Shown here: in pieces, positions 20,431-30,328 of the stretch
How the letters are laid out: the number at the start of each line of letters is the position of its first letter
Position numbering within the stretch: position 1 is the first letter of the stretch
Assembly: GCA_977017575.1 (NCBI GenBank)
Contig: CDRNVI010000062.1
Span: 1 to 64,000 of the forward strand
Length of the DNA: 64,000 bases
Origin: Paramoeba atlantica
Taxonomy: Eukaryota > Discosea
Direction: 5' to 3'
The notes under the pieces: generated by a model
The model's database searches: none
Told to the model about the DNA's origin: nothing
The model's input: the letters and a program-made list of their open reading frames with translations, nothing else
Program-made: the position numbers and the translations under genes

Positions 20431-22388
20431 ACGATACCCTTTTCGCCAGCAAAGCGAAAGGCATCACAAGGTCAGATCTACGCCTTATACAGGCGATACG
20501 GGCTGCCAACTTACAGGATCGCAGTGGGTCCAAACAAGAACGATAAAAATCTAGCTCTAAGAATCATTACAAATGATGAGAGCGAAAAAATGCAGGAAAT
20601 GCGGGCCAACCTTTCGAACGGCAAATCCGTACTCTTCTTACCAAATTGTACGGAATGTCGAATGTAGATGAGGTAAAGAAGGAACGTGACGTTCTTGAAG
20701 GCCTCTTTGGTCGCCCTCGAGCATTTTTTGGTGTCGTAGAATGCCAGAAACGAGGTGCGCTACACTTTCATAGTGTACTATGGACGAATCTTAGTCCACA
20801 CTACGTCTCCGAATTAATTCACATTGTGAAGGAGCACGATGGTCTCGCGAAGTCTTTGAGTACGACGATGCGCTCTGATCTGCACGAGTGGGCGCGAAGG
20901 ATCAGTAAGGAGCTTTACGGCCCTGCAACGCTCGACTACTCAAAGATGTATCGCGGAGGACTACATATCATTCCTGATGAAGAGGATGATTATTTCAGGG
21001 AACATGTGGCCAAAAGTGCTGTTGATGTTCAGCAGCACGTTGGTCACAGACCCATGTTTTTAAAAATGAAAGGAAACATAAACAAGAACAAATACCGATA
21101 TGGCATTCCATCCGTACTTCATGAAAATGAAACGGAAGTTGGAGAGGTTGAGGTTCAGATGGATGAATCTGGACAACCGGAATTCCGGCTCAAGCCTCCA
21201 ACACGGTCGATTAAAAATGATGCCATTTGGTCAGTACTTGATGAACGGTCTCTGATTGTGCTTCTGCGCAATAACCATGACCCGACACAAGACACTAAAC
21301 GGGAATCCATCACCGTTCCGTACAATGAAACACTCACTGCTTGCGTAAGATGCAATACATGTGCAGTTTTCATTGGGAGCGAAGGCCCCGGCATAAAAAT
21401 TATGCAGTATCTCATAAAATATATGAGCAAGAACATTGGTCCACCTGTGTACATTGTACCAGCACTTCGCGCAGCCAATGACCACCTTCAAAGGGGTCTG
21501 AATTCAGAGCACAGAGCGCAAACTGACATTCCGATGGCACGCTTAGTTTTACAGAAATTGTCGAACATGACACATCGAAAGATGGAAGTTTCAATCGAAA
21601 TGGCAACTGTCTTTTGTCTCGGCCAACCCTCCGAGTACATGAGCCATAACTTCACATGGATCAATATGAACCGTGTAATGAAGTTCCTGGCAAACATCTC
21701 AAGTGAGTTAGATCACAGATATATAGAAATCAGTGACGATGATTCGTCACAAGACTCCTATATAGAGTTCGACAACGGTATCTTAGAGGCTCCTATAATG
21801 ATCACCGAACATGATTGTGCAGTTATTGCACCGCTCCATGTGCGTTACATGCACAGGGGCGAAGATCTTCAAGACCTTGAACTGTATTCCTATGCAAGCA
21901 TTGTCAGCGTAAAGAAGAAAAGAGCTGAGCTAGCTCAAGAAGAGCCCGATCATGATTCAGATTTTGAGTCAGGGACAAATCGAAGACGTCGTCGCGGACG
22001 TCGTGCTAATGGGAGATACGCCTTTGAGGAAATTGAGGGCCTCCCGGAATTTGAGCCTGGATATATTGTTAAGCAACAGTTGCGCTCTTTGCACACTGTG
22101 CCAGCTATACCAGGTTTTCCCATATTGAGTTCTTCAAAAGAACCTGGGACACGAGCTCGAAGCCAGCTTCGAGTAGGGAAACGCATGGTGGCATTGTTTT
22201 CCCCATGGACGAAAGGCTCACCGAGCCATGAAATGACCCTAGAAGGGTTTGAAAAGCTTCTCAATGAAGCGAAAGTAAATACGCCTGGAAAGTATGACAC
22301 AATGTGCAACTTTCTTCGGCTTTTACATGCTTCTAAGAATACAGAGAACGCGGCAGATTTGTATAACGCAAAGATGCTTGCCATCTAG
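20431..22388 (+). pseudogene. Helitron Rep domain (N-terminal part broken)
   Basis: Two open segments in different frames. 20431-20667 contains ALYRRYGLPTYRIAVGPNKN. 20646-22388 (580 codons) contains the Rep signature: FFGVVECQKRGALHFH, whose His-Phe-His metal-binding motif is at 20763-20771, and the two-Tyr motif YLIKYMSKN at about 21408-21434. These match the nicking/ligation active site of Helitron Rep. The frame changes near 20650. After the stop at 22388, coding-like sequence (REVEPHLQDALEAQQ) continues in another frame to about 22550. The protein should be inactive as it stands. Confidence 0.85.
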
Positions 22389-22859
22389 AAGAAGCAAGAT
22401 TAGCACGCAACATTGTGTACGAAAATGAGCTTGAAGTCCGAGAGGTTGAACCTCATCTTCAAGATGCTCTTGAAGCACAGCAGAACACTGCAGTGGTCAA
22501 TGAAGAGCGATTGGTTCAGCAGAATGCATACTGCGAACTACAAACGTGAACTTTAACGGCCGCGTTAGGAAGTTCTACTGAGAACTCCCCTGAAGAAAAT
22601 GTTGATCTTGCATCGACGATGACAAGGACGAGGTCCAATATTTCAGTCATAAATGCGAGAGAGCGCTATGCTGAAATGATTCAAAACGAGCGACTTGCAA
22701 CTTCGGCTCAATCTGAGCCAAGTGCACCAATGGACAGAGCTCATTTTAATGAGGATCGTCCGCTGGCTCGCAGTAATACGACGAGATTACGTTCGATCGC
22801 AGCTACATATTGCGCGAAGTCAACAGTTCCATTGAACTGAACTATGCACAGAAACAGTG

Positions 22860-24070
22860 CGTAAATCAAATTGAAAATTTACTAAACGGGAAACTAGACC
22901 GCGAGCGGAAATGAATGTTTCTGCTCGGTGGCCCCGGAACCGGGAAAAGTCTAGCTTCCCGTTTTATAATGCAAGAACTGGGAAGCCAATGTATTACAAT
23001 GGCGCCCACTGGGATCGCCGCATCAGTACTGCACTGTTTCACAATACACGCTTCCCTCTGCATACCGATAGGGGCTACTGCAAGAAATTTGAAACATCTT
23101 TCAAGCAGTAGGCTTCTAAAGGTATGAGAAATGTCGATTAATCATAGTCGACGAAGTGTCAATGATCAGCAAGTGTTTCCTTGCTTGTATCAACACTAGA
23201 TTGCAGCAAATCAAAGGCAATGAGCAGCTCCCCTATGGAGGCATCAACATGCTCTTTTTGGGAGATTTTTATCAGCTGCGACCAGTACAAGGAGCATCTC
23301 TTACCATAGAAGATAGTCCTCCTGGTAATAATCCCATTTTTGGGAATATTTTTCAAGTCTCGCATGTGTTTGAACTCAAACAGCAAATGCGAGCACGACA
23401 AGATACTGTATTTTCAGATATCTTGCGTCTTGTTCGAAAAACTCCGAATGAGGGGTTGAAGTTCATCCAATTGGTAAAACCTCTGACCTCTGAGGACCAA
23501 GAAAAGTTCCGCAATGCAATTGTCATTGTTGGAACAAATATTGAACGACACAAGATTAATGTCGCAATGGCAAGAATTTTTGCCAGACGTCACAATTGCC
23601 CATTGTTTGCATGGACAGGCGATAACGTCCAAGGTAAACTCATTGACACACACCCTGAAGCATTTTCTGTATTTGTAAAAGGAGCACCCGTTGTAATCAC
23701 GGAGAACATTGCTCCTTATACATTGAAAATTGCGAATGGGACCGTGATTGAAATGAAAGATCTTGTGTCAGACGATTTGTCATACGACACTATTGATGGT
23801 GTTCGTTATCTAAGAAAAGCCCCTTCTTTTATGCAATGCATTGAGAAGGGGTCAGGAGTAGGGTTTTACGCCAAAAAGGCGCAGCACCATGACAAGACAA
23901 CCCAAAGAAACTTTTAAGTGGAATTGGGATTTGCCTATACGTATCACAAAGTACAAGGTATCACCGTGAAGAAAGGTGTTATTCTTGACTTGAATGATAG
24001 GACGTGGTTGAGGACTCGCCAAGCTCACAGTAGCAATATCCAGGGCACAATGCTTCGGTGATATTCGAGT
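22860..24070 (+). pseudogene. Helitron Pif1-like helicase (frameshifted)
   Basis: Walker A GGPGTGKS at 22927-22950. Motif II (IIVDEVSMI) at about 23136-23165 follows a frame change near 23125. Then comes a long open part, 23156-23917 (MLFLGDFYQLRPVQG, FELKQQMRARQD). Motif VI (GFAYTYHKVQGITVKKG) follows at about 23925-23985 in a further frame. The motif order is that of Pif1/RecD2 helicases in Helitrons. At least two frameshifts separate the motifs. Confidence 0.85.
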
Positions 24071-24859
24071 GCTCCCTGGCATGGGCACAGATCGCCCAGG
24101 AACACACCTGAATTCAGGTTACCATAGGCCTAAATTTCCGGCCATGGAAAAAGCAAATCGGCTTACCGATTTGTCTTATCAATTCTAAGACATTAGAATG
24201 AAACCATCTTCTCAGGAAGACCTCTCCAGGGGGGAAGCACGCTTGATACCGGTCACAAGCCCGGCGTCTTCAGCTTTGGCAGAAGAAGTGTGACCCCAAC
24301 GCTCACGTGGCCCCTACCAAAAAAAATGTCCCCATTAAGAAGTCTCCTTTAAAAGCACCTTCAAAAACAAACCATTACTTCAAAATTATCTGCCAGGAAG
24401 TAGAGCACCCCCCGCCCCAGCGGGTCTGCACCCACTCGAAGGGCCCGCGCAACGGGCCCTTCAAAAAAAAGATTTCAGAACCTTGCGTCCTTCAAAATTA
24501 CCTACCACAAAGTAAAGCACCCCCCTCGCCAGCACCTCCTAGAAGGGTCCGAAACTAAAATTACGAAAAAGTACGAGCGATCCGAACGCTCACACGGCCG
24601 CTACGAAAAGAAGAGGTATCCATCCTGCTCTGTTAAAAATTCCCCGAAGCGAAGTAAATCACATCCCTGCGTCAGCGTGTCTCGAAGTTCAGTAGTATCT
24701 GATTCACTTTTTTATTCACCTTCATCTCTTTCACCATTCATCGCACCCACTTAGTATACCTACTCATTTAGTATACCTACTACGTATACTATCCTGGAAC
24801 ATGGTTTAATATCTGATTCACTTTTTTAATCACCTTATCTTTTTACCCTTCCTCCCTAT
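24071..24859. other. Region with short ORF, direct repeats and a MITE-type end
   Basis: 24155-24172 is an AAATCGG-type hairpin followed by TCTTAT, resembling LINE 3' ends. A short ORF at 24307-24558 (83 aa) starts MAPTKKNVPIKKSPLKAPSK; it is Pro/Lys-rich and unrecognised. At 24745-24812 lie tandem TTAGTATACCTACT units and the end TATCCTGGAACATGGTT, which matches the right end of the TA-flanked element at 60139-60425. TCTGATTCACTTTTTTA is directly repeated at about 24697 and 24817. Confidence 0.5.
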
Positions 24860-25225
24860 ATGTCTACTCTTCCGGAGAACGTCCTCACCGCAGAATGCGA
24901 TACATCGCTGAAGATCAGTGATGTTAAGCGGAAGCGGGATGACTTGCACGAATCAGAGATGAACTTGAGTTCAGCTCTGGGCGAGCGTGACGAGCGCTCG
25001 ATCACTGTGGAGCATGTTCCGGCGGAAATGACAAACAAAAATCTAAGTGAGTATTATGCCTTCTTTGGTGACGTAAAACTTGTCACAATAATTAGAAAGT
25101 TCAAACGTGCGTATGTCTGTTTTGCTACGACAGAACAAGCTAAACATGCATGCAGCACGTACCGCAAGAGCAAGGACAGCCAAAAAACACAGCCAAAAAA
25201 GCAGGTGAAGAAGATGAAGTTTTGA
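24860..25225 (+). CDS. Small RRM-domain protein (121 aa)
   Basis: The N-terminal 45 residues are charged; residues about 47-110 look like one RNA-recognition motif: RNP2-like SITVEHVP and RNP1-like RAYVCFAT, separated by a helix and strand of normal spacing (KNLSEYYAFFGDVKLVTIIR). The tail is Lys-rich (KKQVKKMKF). It probably binds RNA; the target is unknown. The start is supported by the pyrimidine-rich leader (CTTTTTACCCTTCCTCCCTAT) flush with the ATG, the same style as the host genes on the other strand. This favours a host gene, though an RRM-type retroelement ORF1 is an alternative. It lies 48 bp downstream of a MITE-type end. Confidence 0.65.
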   Translation: MSTLPENVLTAECDTSLKISDVKRKRDDLHESEMNLSSALGERDERSITVEHVPAEMTNKNLSEYYAFFGDVKLVTIIRKFKRAYVCFATTEQAKHACSTYRKSKDSQKTQPKKQVKKMKF

Positions 25226-25486
25226 AAGGCGAAGATTAATTGACAAAGAAAAGTGATACAGGAAGAAAGTTTTTTTCTTTGTCGAAGAAGTGAATTTCTA
25301 AAACGTAGTTTTCCGGGGTTTTTTCAGTGCACGTTTTCATGTTTTTCTTCTCCACTTTTTCTCCTCTAAAAGCCCATACTGTTCTGTTTAACAAGTAAAG
25401 TACTACTCGTTCTCCAAATCTATATTTTCATTCTCCTAAATTTTCGTTCTCCAAATTGTCCATCGTTCTCCAAATTTTTCTTTTCT

Positions 25487-25696
25487 AGGCTCTTCGTTAA
25501 ACGCGGAGGTAGCTTTCAACGCGAAGCGCGCAGCAGTGGTGCCTTCTAAGTTGAAAACAACCACCGCGTTTAACGAAGAGCCTGGAAAAGAATACAACCA
25601 CCGCAATAACACATTTATTTTTCTTTTTTAGGCTCTTCGTTAAACGCGGTGGTAGTTTTCAACGTGAAGCGCGCAGCATGAGTGACTTCTAAGTTG
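25487..25696. repeat. Solo PAL palindrome (25487-25583) and a half copy (25630-25696)
   Basis: Full 97 bp inverted repeat without the PAL body, followed 46 bp later by the first two thirds of a second copy. Shows that the palindrome occurs apart from the larger unit. Confidence 0.85.
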
Positions 25697-25829
25697 GTGA
25701 TCTCCAAAAGATCATGAATAATCTACTTTTTTGGGGGGAAAAGCTCGATTTTTCGGCAACAATTGCGAAATATTACACCGAATTTGGGCCGTTTTGGATG
25801 CCCTTAATCTGTCGACAAAAACGCCGCAG

Positions 25830-25965
25830 AATGGTAGGTGAGGTCCCAAACTCTCCAAATACGGTTTAGGAGTCGATTTTGGAAAAATAATATTTTTGCT
25901 TTTTTCGGAATTTTTGACCTTGTCGGACCCCTCCCGCGCGTACCAGGGGGGGGGGTACCCCACTC
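25830..25965 (+). repeat. REP2 copy
   Basis: TTTAGGAGTCGATTTTGGAA through GACCTTGTCGGACCC to a G-run. Matches 16515-16680 and, inverted, 28845-28990. It runs directly into an iteron array. Confidence 0.7.
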
Positions 25966-26104
25966 GCACCTTTATCTGGCATAAAAAGTGGCCCACTTAT
26001 ATTGCATACTAAGCTGCACCTTTATATTGCATAATTCACCTTTATATGGCATATTAAGCTGCACCTTTATATTGCATAAATTCTACACCTTTGTCTGGCA
26101 TAAA
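25966..26104 (-). repeat. Iteron array D, about six units
   Basis: Minus-strand units of the TATGCAATATAAAGGTGCA type (here TGCACCTTTATATTGCATA). It lies 18 bp from the point where the LRR gene next door is broken off, and is inverted relative to array B at 27768. Confidence 0.8.
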
Positions 26105-26109
26105 AGTTG

Positions 26110-26781
26110 AAAAAAAATCGATAACTTGGTGAGACAGATCTCTCCGGAAAAATTGTTGTTACTCAAGACCATATAGGCTATATTACCTGGAAGCGCAGTG
26201 AGGTCAGCCTTTCCACGAAAAAAATTACCATCAATGCAGAAATTAAGAAGCTTCGGTGGCAGCTCCGTAAAAGGTACCTCACCTTCCAGTCCATTACTGT
26301 AGAGTTTTAAAATAACCAGAGCATGAGGGAGAAATTCCCACCGAAGAATCCCCGAAAGGCGGAATCGATGCCATTCAATTTCAGTAACATGGCCTTCCTC
26401 ATCGCATGTGATTCCACTCCACCTACAAGCGGGAGTGTCTATATTCCATGACGGCCGATGAAGTTTCACGTTTTCAATGAGATGCGCAAGTTGATATTCT
26501 GGAGGCGGCAAGTTTCCTCGCACCTTTGCAGCCTCCAGTGGAATGCTCGTGTTCATACGTCTGCTAGGGAAATAAGAAAAGTTGAATGAAGCACATAATT
26601 CTTGCATAAAAACAAGTTGGAAATCGGAAAATCGTAATAAGTCATGTTCCGTGTTAGTAACACGAAAGTAAGGGCGGCAAAGCTCTTCGTTAGGGGAGAG
26701 AGACCTCTTGTTTGCAACAACAATGAGCAAAAACGAAAAAAAAAGAATCAAAATTCCCCACGACGGGGGGGGGGAGGTCAA
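26110..26781 (-). pseudogene. LRR protein gene, 3'-truncated copy (LRR-1)
   Basis: Nearly identical to LRR-2 (38096-38977) over its first 190 or so codons, with flanking sequence shared upstream to about 26862. It keeps an in-frame signal-peptide-like start (WGILILFFSFLLIVVANKRS) that LRR-2 lacks in frame. After ICLTKL the match stops at about 26122 and the frame runs into array D, ending soon after. Lacking the last repeats and the C-terminus, it is probably a dead segmental duplicate. Confidence 0.75.
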
Positions 26782-26862
26782 TAACCTCCCCTATACTTAC
26801 GTATCTCCATTGTTTTTTTTGTATATTTTACGTTGCAAAGCCCATCACCGGTAAAGTGACTA

Positions 26863-27757
26863 ATTGCGGTGGTTGTAAAACTACCGCTCTACACTCGATT
26901 ATTGAAAAAAAAGTGAACAAAAACAGTGAAAATATAAAGGGGAACACAGTAATATAATAGAAGAAAAAAATATAAAAGGGGGCTCCGGTGGTCCAAAACT
27001 GAAAAAAAAATTTGAAAAAAATGGGGGGTCCATGGGGGGGGTCCAGGTGGGGGGTCCAGGTGGGGGGTGGCATGGTCGAGCAAATTTTTTCGAAAAAATT
27101 AGTTTTCGAAAAAAAACCGCAGAAAGGGTAGCCGGGGTCTTGGCGCGCATTTTCCACCCCCCTACCCGGGGGTGACCCCCCCGCGTATCCGCAGGACGGG
27201 TCCGCCAAGTTCGGATTTTTTCGGAAAAAAAAATTTGAAAAAAAATTCAACTTAGCTAAAAAAATGACAAAAAAAATATTTTTCCAAAATCGTTTCCCCT
27301 ATTGTATTTTGATAGTTTGGGACCTACACTAACTTTCTACGCAGTTGTTTTCGCAAGGTATCACTTCTTCGAACTGTGGTGCGCCCCCGAAAATGACCCA
27401 TTTTTGACTAAAAAGGTGAAAAAGTATTTTTCGGACCCCAAGGGTCATTTTAGTGTCGAAAGAATGGTATGGTTGGAGTCGCATTCTCTACCCAATACGT
27501 TCGGTAGGCTTCCATTCATGCCTGCGAGTGATTTCCCACGCGCAAATGTCGGATTTAGTGCTCTGAGAGCAAAAATATGCGAAAATGACCCCATTTTTAC
27601 CCGAATTTCGGCTATTTTTGGCTATAATCTTTCCGTTTTCCAGGCTAAATTTTCTTTTTTAGGCTCTTCGTTAAACGCGGCGGTAGTTTTCAACGCGAAG
27701 CGCGCAGCATGAGTGACTTCTAAGTTGAAAGCAACCACCGCGTTTAACGAAGAGCTT
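26863..27757 (+). repeat. PAL repeat, copy 5 (complete)
   Basis: Complete unit of 895 bp: starts ATTGCGGTGGTTGTAAAACT (a self-complementary terminus) and ends with the palindrome at 27661-27757. The duplicate LRR locus at 39112 shows the sequence without the insertion (GTGACTAATTGAAC). The right flank here is not the LRR flank, so the locus was rearranged as well. Confidence 0.85.
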
Positions 27758-27767
27758 AAAAAAGAAT

Positions 27768-27990
27768 TATAAAGGTGCACTATGCAATATAAAGGTGATT
27801 ATACAATATAAAGGTGCAGCTTAATATGCAAAATGAAGGTGCCGCTGAATATGCAATATCAAGGTGAATTATGCAATATTAAGGTGCCTTATGCAATATA
27901 AAGGTGCATTATGCCAGATAAAGGTGAATTCATGCCAGATAAAGGTGAATTCATGCAATATAAAGTGCCACTTTTTATGCAAGATAATGG
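27768..27990 (+). repeat. Iteron array B, about ten degenerate units
   Basis: Units of TATGCAATATAAAGGTGCA and variants such as ATGCCAGATAAAGGTGAATT. Directly follows PAL copy 5. Together with array D, in the opposite direction, it brackets the truncated LRR gene plus PAL copy 5. Confidence 0.85.
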
Positions 27991-28640
27991 TGCGGGTGCC
28001 TACCCCCAGGTGGGCGGGTGGAAAGTCATCGCCGCGGCCTACTCTACCACTTCCCTGCGCTCGATTTCGAAAATCAAGATTTTGAAAATTTCAAAAAATG
28101 TATATGCCCCCCCCCCCCTGGACTCCCCATTTTTTTCAATTTTGGACCACCGGGGCCCCCCTTTCAATTTTTTCTTCTATTATATTACAGTGCGTGGTGT
28201 TATTACGGGACGGGTATTTAAGGGACAATATTGAGGCCACGATTTGTGGCCCGATTTCATGCCCGATATCGCGCCCGATATCGTTTCAGGTGAGTTTTCT
28301 AAAAAAAAGTTTACAAAGACGTATGAATCGAATTGAGTGACAAGATCACTAGTTTTTCAACAATTCCGATGGGTACCCCCTGCCCCCCCTCCCCACCAGG
28401 GTGATCATAGCAATTTCTGAAATCAGAGGAAGGAGGAGGCGCAAGGCACAAAGGCAGAAGGCGTAGCCTTCTGTCCTTTTGCCGCGGCGACGACGACTTC
28501 CTCGCGTGGGAAGCTGTAAGAGGTCCTAGGGAGCATCTTTCGATGGCTCTGTAACCCAGGCTAAAGTGGACGAGGGAGATACTAAAGGCGCCTTTGGCAA
28601 ACTACCACAAAACTGGAACGATATCTCCCGGTTTATATAT
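27991..28640. repeat. Mosaic repeat block with half a foldback unit
   Basis: Contains CGCCGCGGCCTACTCTACCA (inverted at 28800-28822), sequence matching 18640-19140 in the opposite direction (28230-28560), and one foldback arm at 28556-28636. No gene seen. Confidence 0.6.
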
Positions 28641-28994
28641 ATTTTATATATAAAAAGGGGGCTCCGGTATATTTATAAAAGGGGGCTCCGGTGGTCCAAA
28701 ATTTTAAAAAAAATTGAAAAAAATGGGGGTCCATCGGGGGGGGGGGCACAAGTCGCTTTTTGAAAATCTTGATTTTCGAAATCGAGCGCAGGGAAGTGGT
28801 AGAGTAGGCCGCGGCGATGACGTTCCACGACCACCACCTGTGTGTACCCCCCCCCCCTGGTACGCGCTGGAGGGGTCCGACAAGGTCAAAAATTCCGAAT
28901 TTTTTGGGATGACCAAAAAAATTTTTTTTGGACCCGGAAAAAAGTAAAAATTTTATTTTTCCAAAATCGACTCCTAAAACGTGTTTTAGGAGTT
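28641..28994 (-). repeat. Repeat mosaic including an inverted REP2 copy
   Basis: 28660-28750 has two GGGGGCTCCGGT-type G-run pieces typical of PAL bodies. 28845-28990 is REP2 in reverse. No gene seen. Confidence 0.6.
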
Positions 28995-29860
28995 TGGTTT
29001 CTCGAAAAAAACCCGCAGCAGCGGTGGCCGGGGTCTTGGCGCGCATTTTCCACCCCCCTACCCGGGGGTGACCCCCCCGCGTATCCGCAGGACGGGTCCG
29101 CCAAGTTCGGATTTTTTCGGAAAAAAAAATGTGAAAAAATTTCAACTTGGCGAAAAAAATGGCAAAAAAAAATATTTTTCCAAAATCGTTTCCCCTATTG
29201 TATTTTGATAGTTTGGGACCTACACTAGCTTTCTCCGCAGTTGTTTTCGCAAGGTATCACTTCTTGACCCCCCGCGTTCGCCAAGTTCGGATTTTGAAAG
29301 AACGGGTCCGCCAAGTTCGGATTTTTTCGGAAAAAAAATTCAACTTGGCGAAAAAAACGGTAAAAAAAATATTTTTTCAACCTTTTTGCCCTATTGTATT
29401 TTGACAGTTTGGGACCTATACTAGCTTTCTGCGCAGTTGTTTTCGCAAGATATCACTTCGTGGAGCCGTGGCACGCCTCCCACAATAGCCCATTTTTGAC
29501 CAAAAAGTGCGAAAAAATAATTTTCGGACCTAATGGGGTCTTTTTATGTCAAAAGAATGGTGTGGTTGGAGTCGCATTCTCTGCCCAATACGTTTAGTAG
29601 GCTTTCATTCACGCCTACGAGTGATTTTTCACACGCAAATACAAGATTTAGTGCTCTGAGAGCAAGAATACGCAAAAATTACCCCATTTTTATCTGAAAA
29701 TCGGCTAATTTTGGCCATAATCCTTGTGTTTTCTTTAGCTTTCCAGGCCGAATTTTCTTTTTTAGGCTCTTCGTTAAACGCGGTGGTAGTTTTCAACGCG
29801 GAGCGCGTAGCATGAGGGACTTCTAAGTTGAAAACAACCACCGCGTTTAACGAAGAGCCT
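28995..29860 (+). repeat. PAL repeat, copy 6
   Basis: Body from about 28995 with an internal partial duplication near 29270-29450, ending in the palindrome at 29764-29860. The starting terminus is replaced by REP2 sequence. Confidence 0.8.
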
Positions 29861-29946
29861 AAAAAAGAAAAGCTTATTTTCAACCCCTTGCAAAAAATTA
29901 CATTTTTGCTACACAGTTAACATAAAAAATGGGTAACCTCGATTGT

Positions 29947-29994
29947 GCTCCCGGTGAGGCCCCGGAGTTGCGAGAGGCCTCCATACCCCACAAC
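29947..29994 (+). repeat. 48 bp copy of the 2618/3102 repeat
   Basis: GCTCCCGGTGAGGCCCCGG onward, ending ACCCCACAAC. It switches at 29995 directly into iteron array C. Confidence 0.75.
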
Positions 29995-30088
29995 ATGTGC
30001 ATTATGACAGATAAGGGTGCATTGTGACAGATACGGGAGCATTTATGACAGATCAGGGTGCGAGTTTCTATGACAGATAAGGGTGCGG
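29995..30088 (+). repeat. Iteron array C, four units
   Basis: Units of TATGACAGATAAGGGTGCAT, a sub-variant of the same 20-22 bp family. Confidence 0.8.
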
Positions 30089-30180
30089 GTAGAGTAGGTG
30101 GTGGTAGAGTAGGCCGCGGCGATAATTCCCCCCCGCCCCCCCCCCCCCCTCACACACATGTGGGGGTTACCACTCCCTGT

Positions 30181-30217
30181 AAACGCGGAGGTAGTTTTCA
30201 ACGCGAAGCGCGCAGCT
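30181..30217 (+). repeat. Fragment of the PAL palindrome
   Basis: TAAACGCGGAGGTAGTTTTC followed by AACGCGAAGCGCGCAGC. Only one arm and the loop remain. The rest of 30089-30328 is G/C-run and low-complexity sequence without a gene. Confidence 0.65.
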
Positions 30218-30328
30218 GTGGCCTTGGGGGGAACCACGACTGTATGTTGGATTGCCAAGCGTTGAAACAGAAATGTTGAAAGTCCTAAAAAAGGATAAAC
30301 AAGCGCACATTGAGACCATGTGACTAAG

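Larger units (their letters stand above)
20431..24070 (+). mobile_element. Helitron, 5'-truncated and decayed
   Basis: A Rep domain followed by a Pif1-like SF1 helicase in the order typical of Helitron rolling-circle transposons. The 5' end is cut off by PAL copy 4. The 3' end is uncertain: coding similarity runs to about 24060, and a hairpin (AAATCGGCTTACCGATTT) at 24155-24172 could be a Helitron terminus but looks equally like the LINE 3' ends in this window. A second, more degraded copy of the helicase is at 3558-4360. Confidence 0.85.

Noticed and set aside
24155-24172. Helitron 3' terminal hairpin
   Set aside because: The hairpin and following TCTTAT match the LINE 3' ends in this window at least as well, and no CTRR-T junction is certain.
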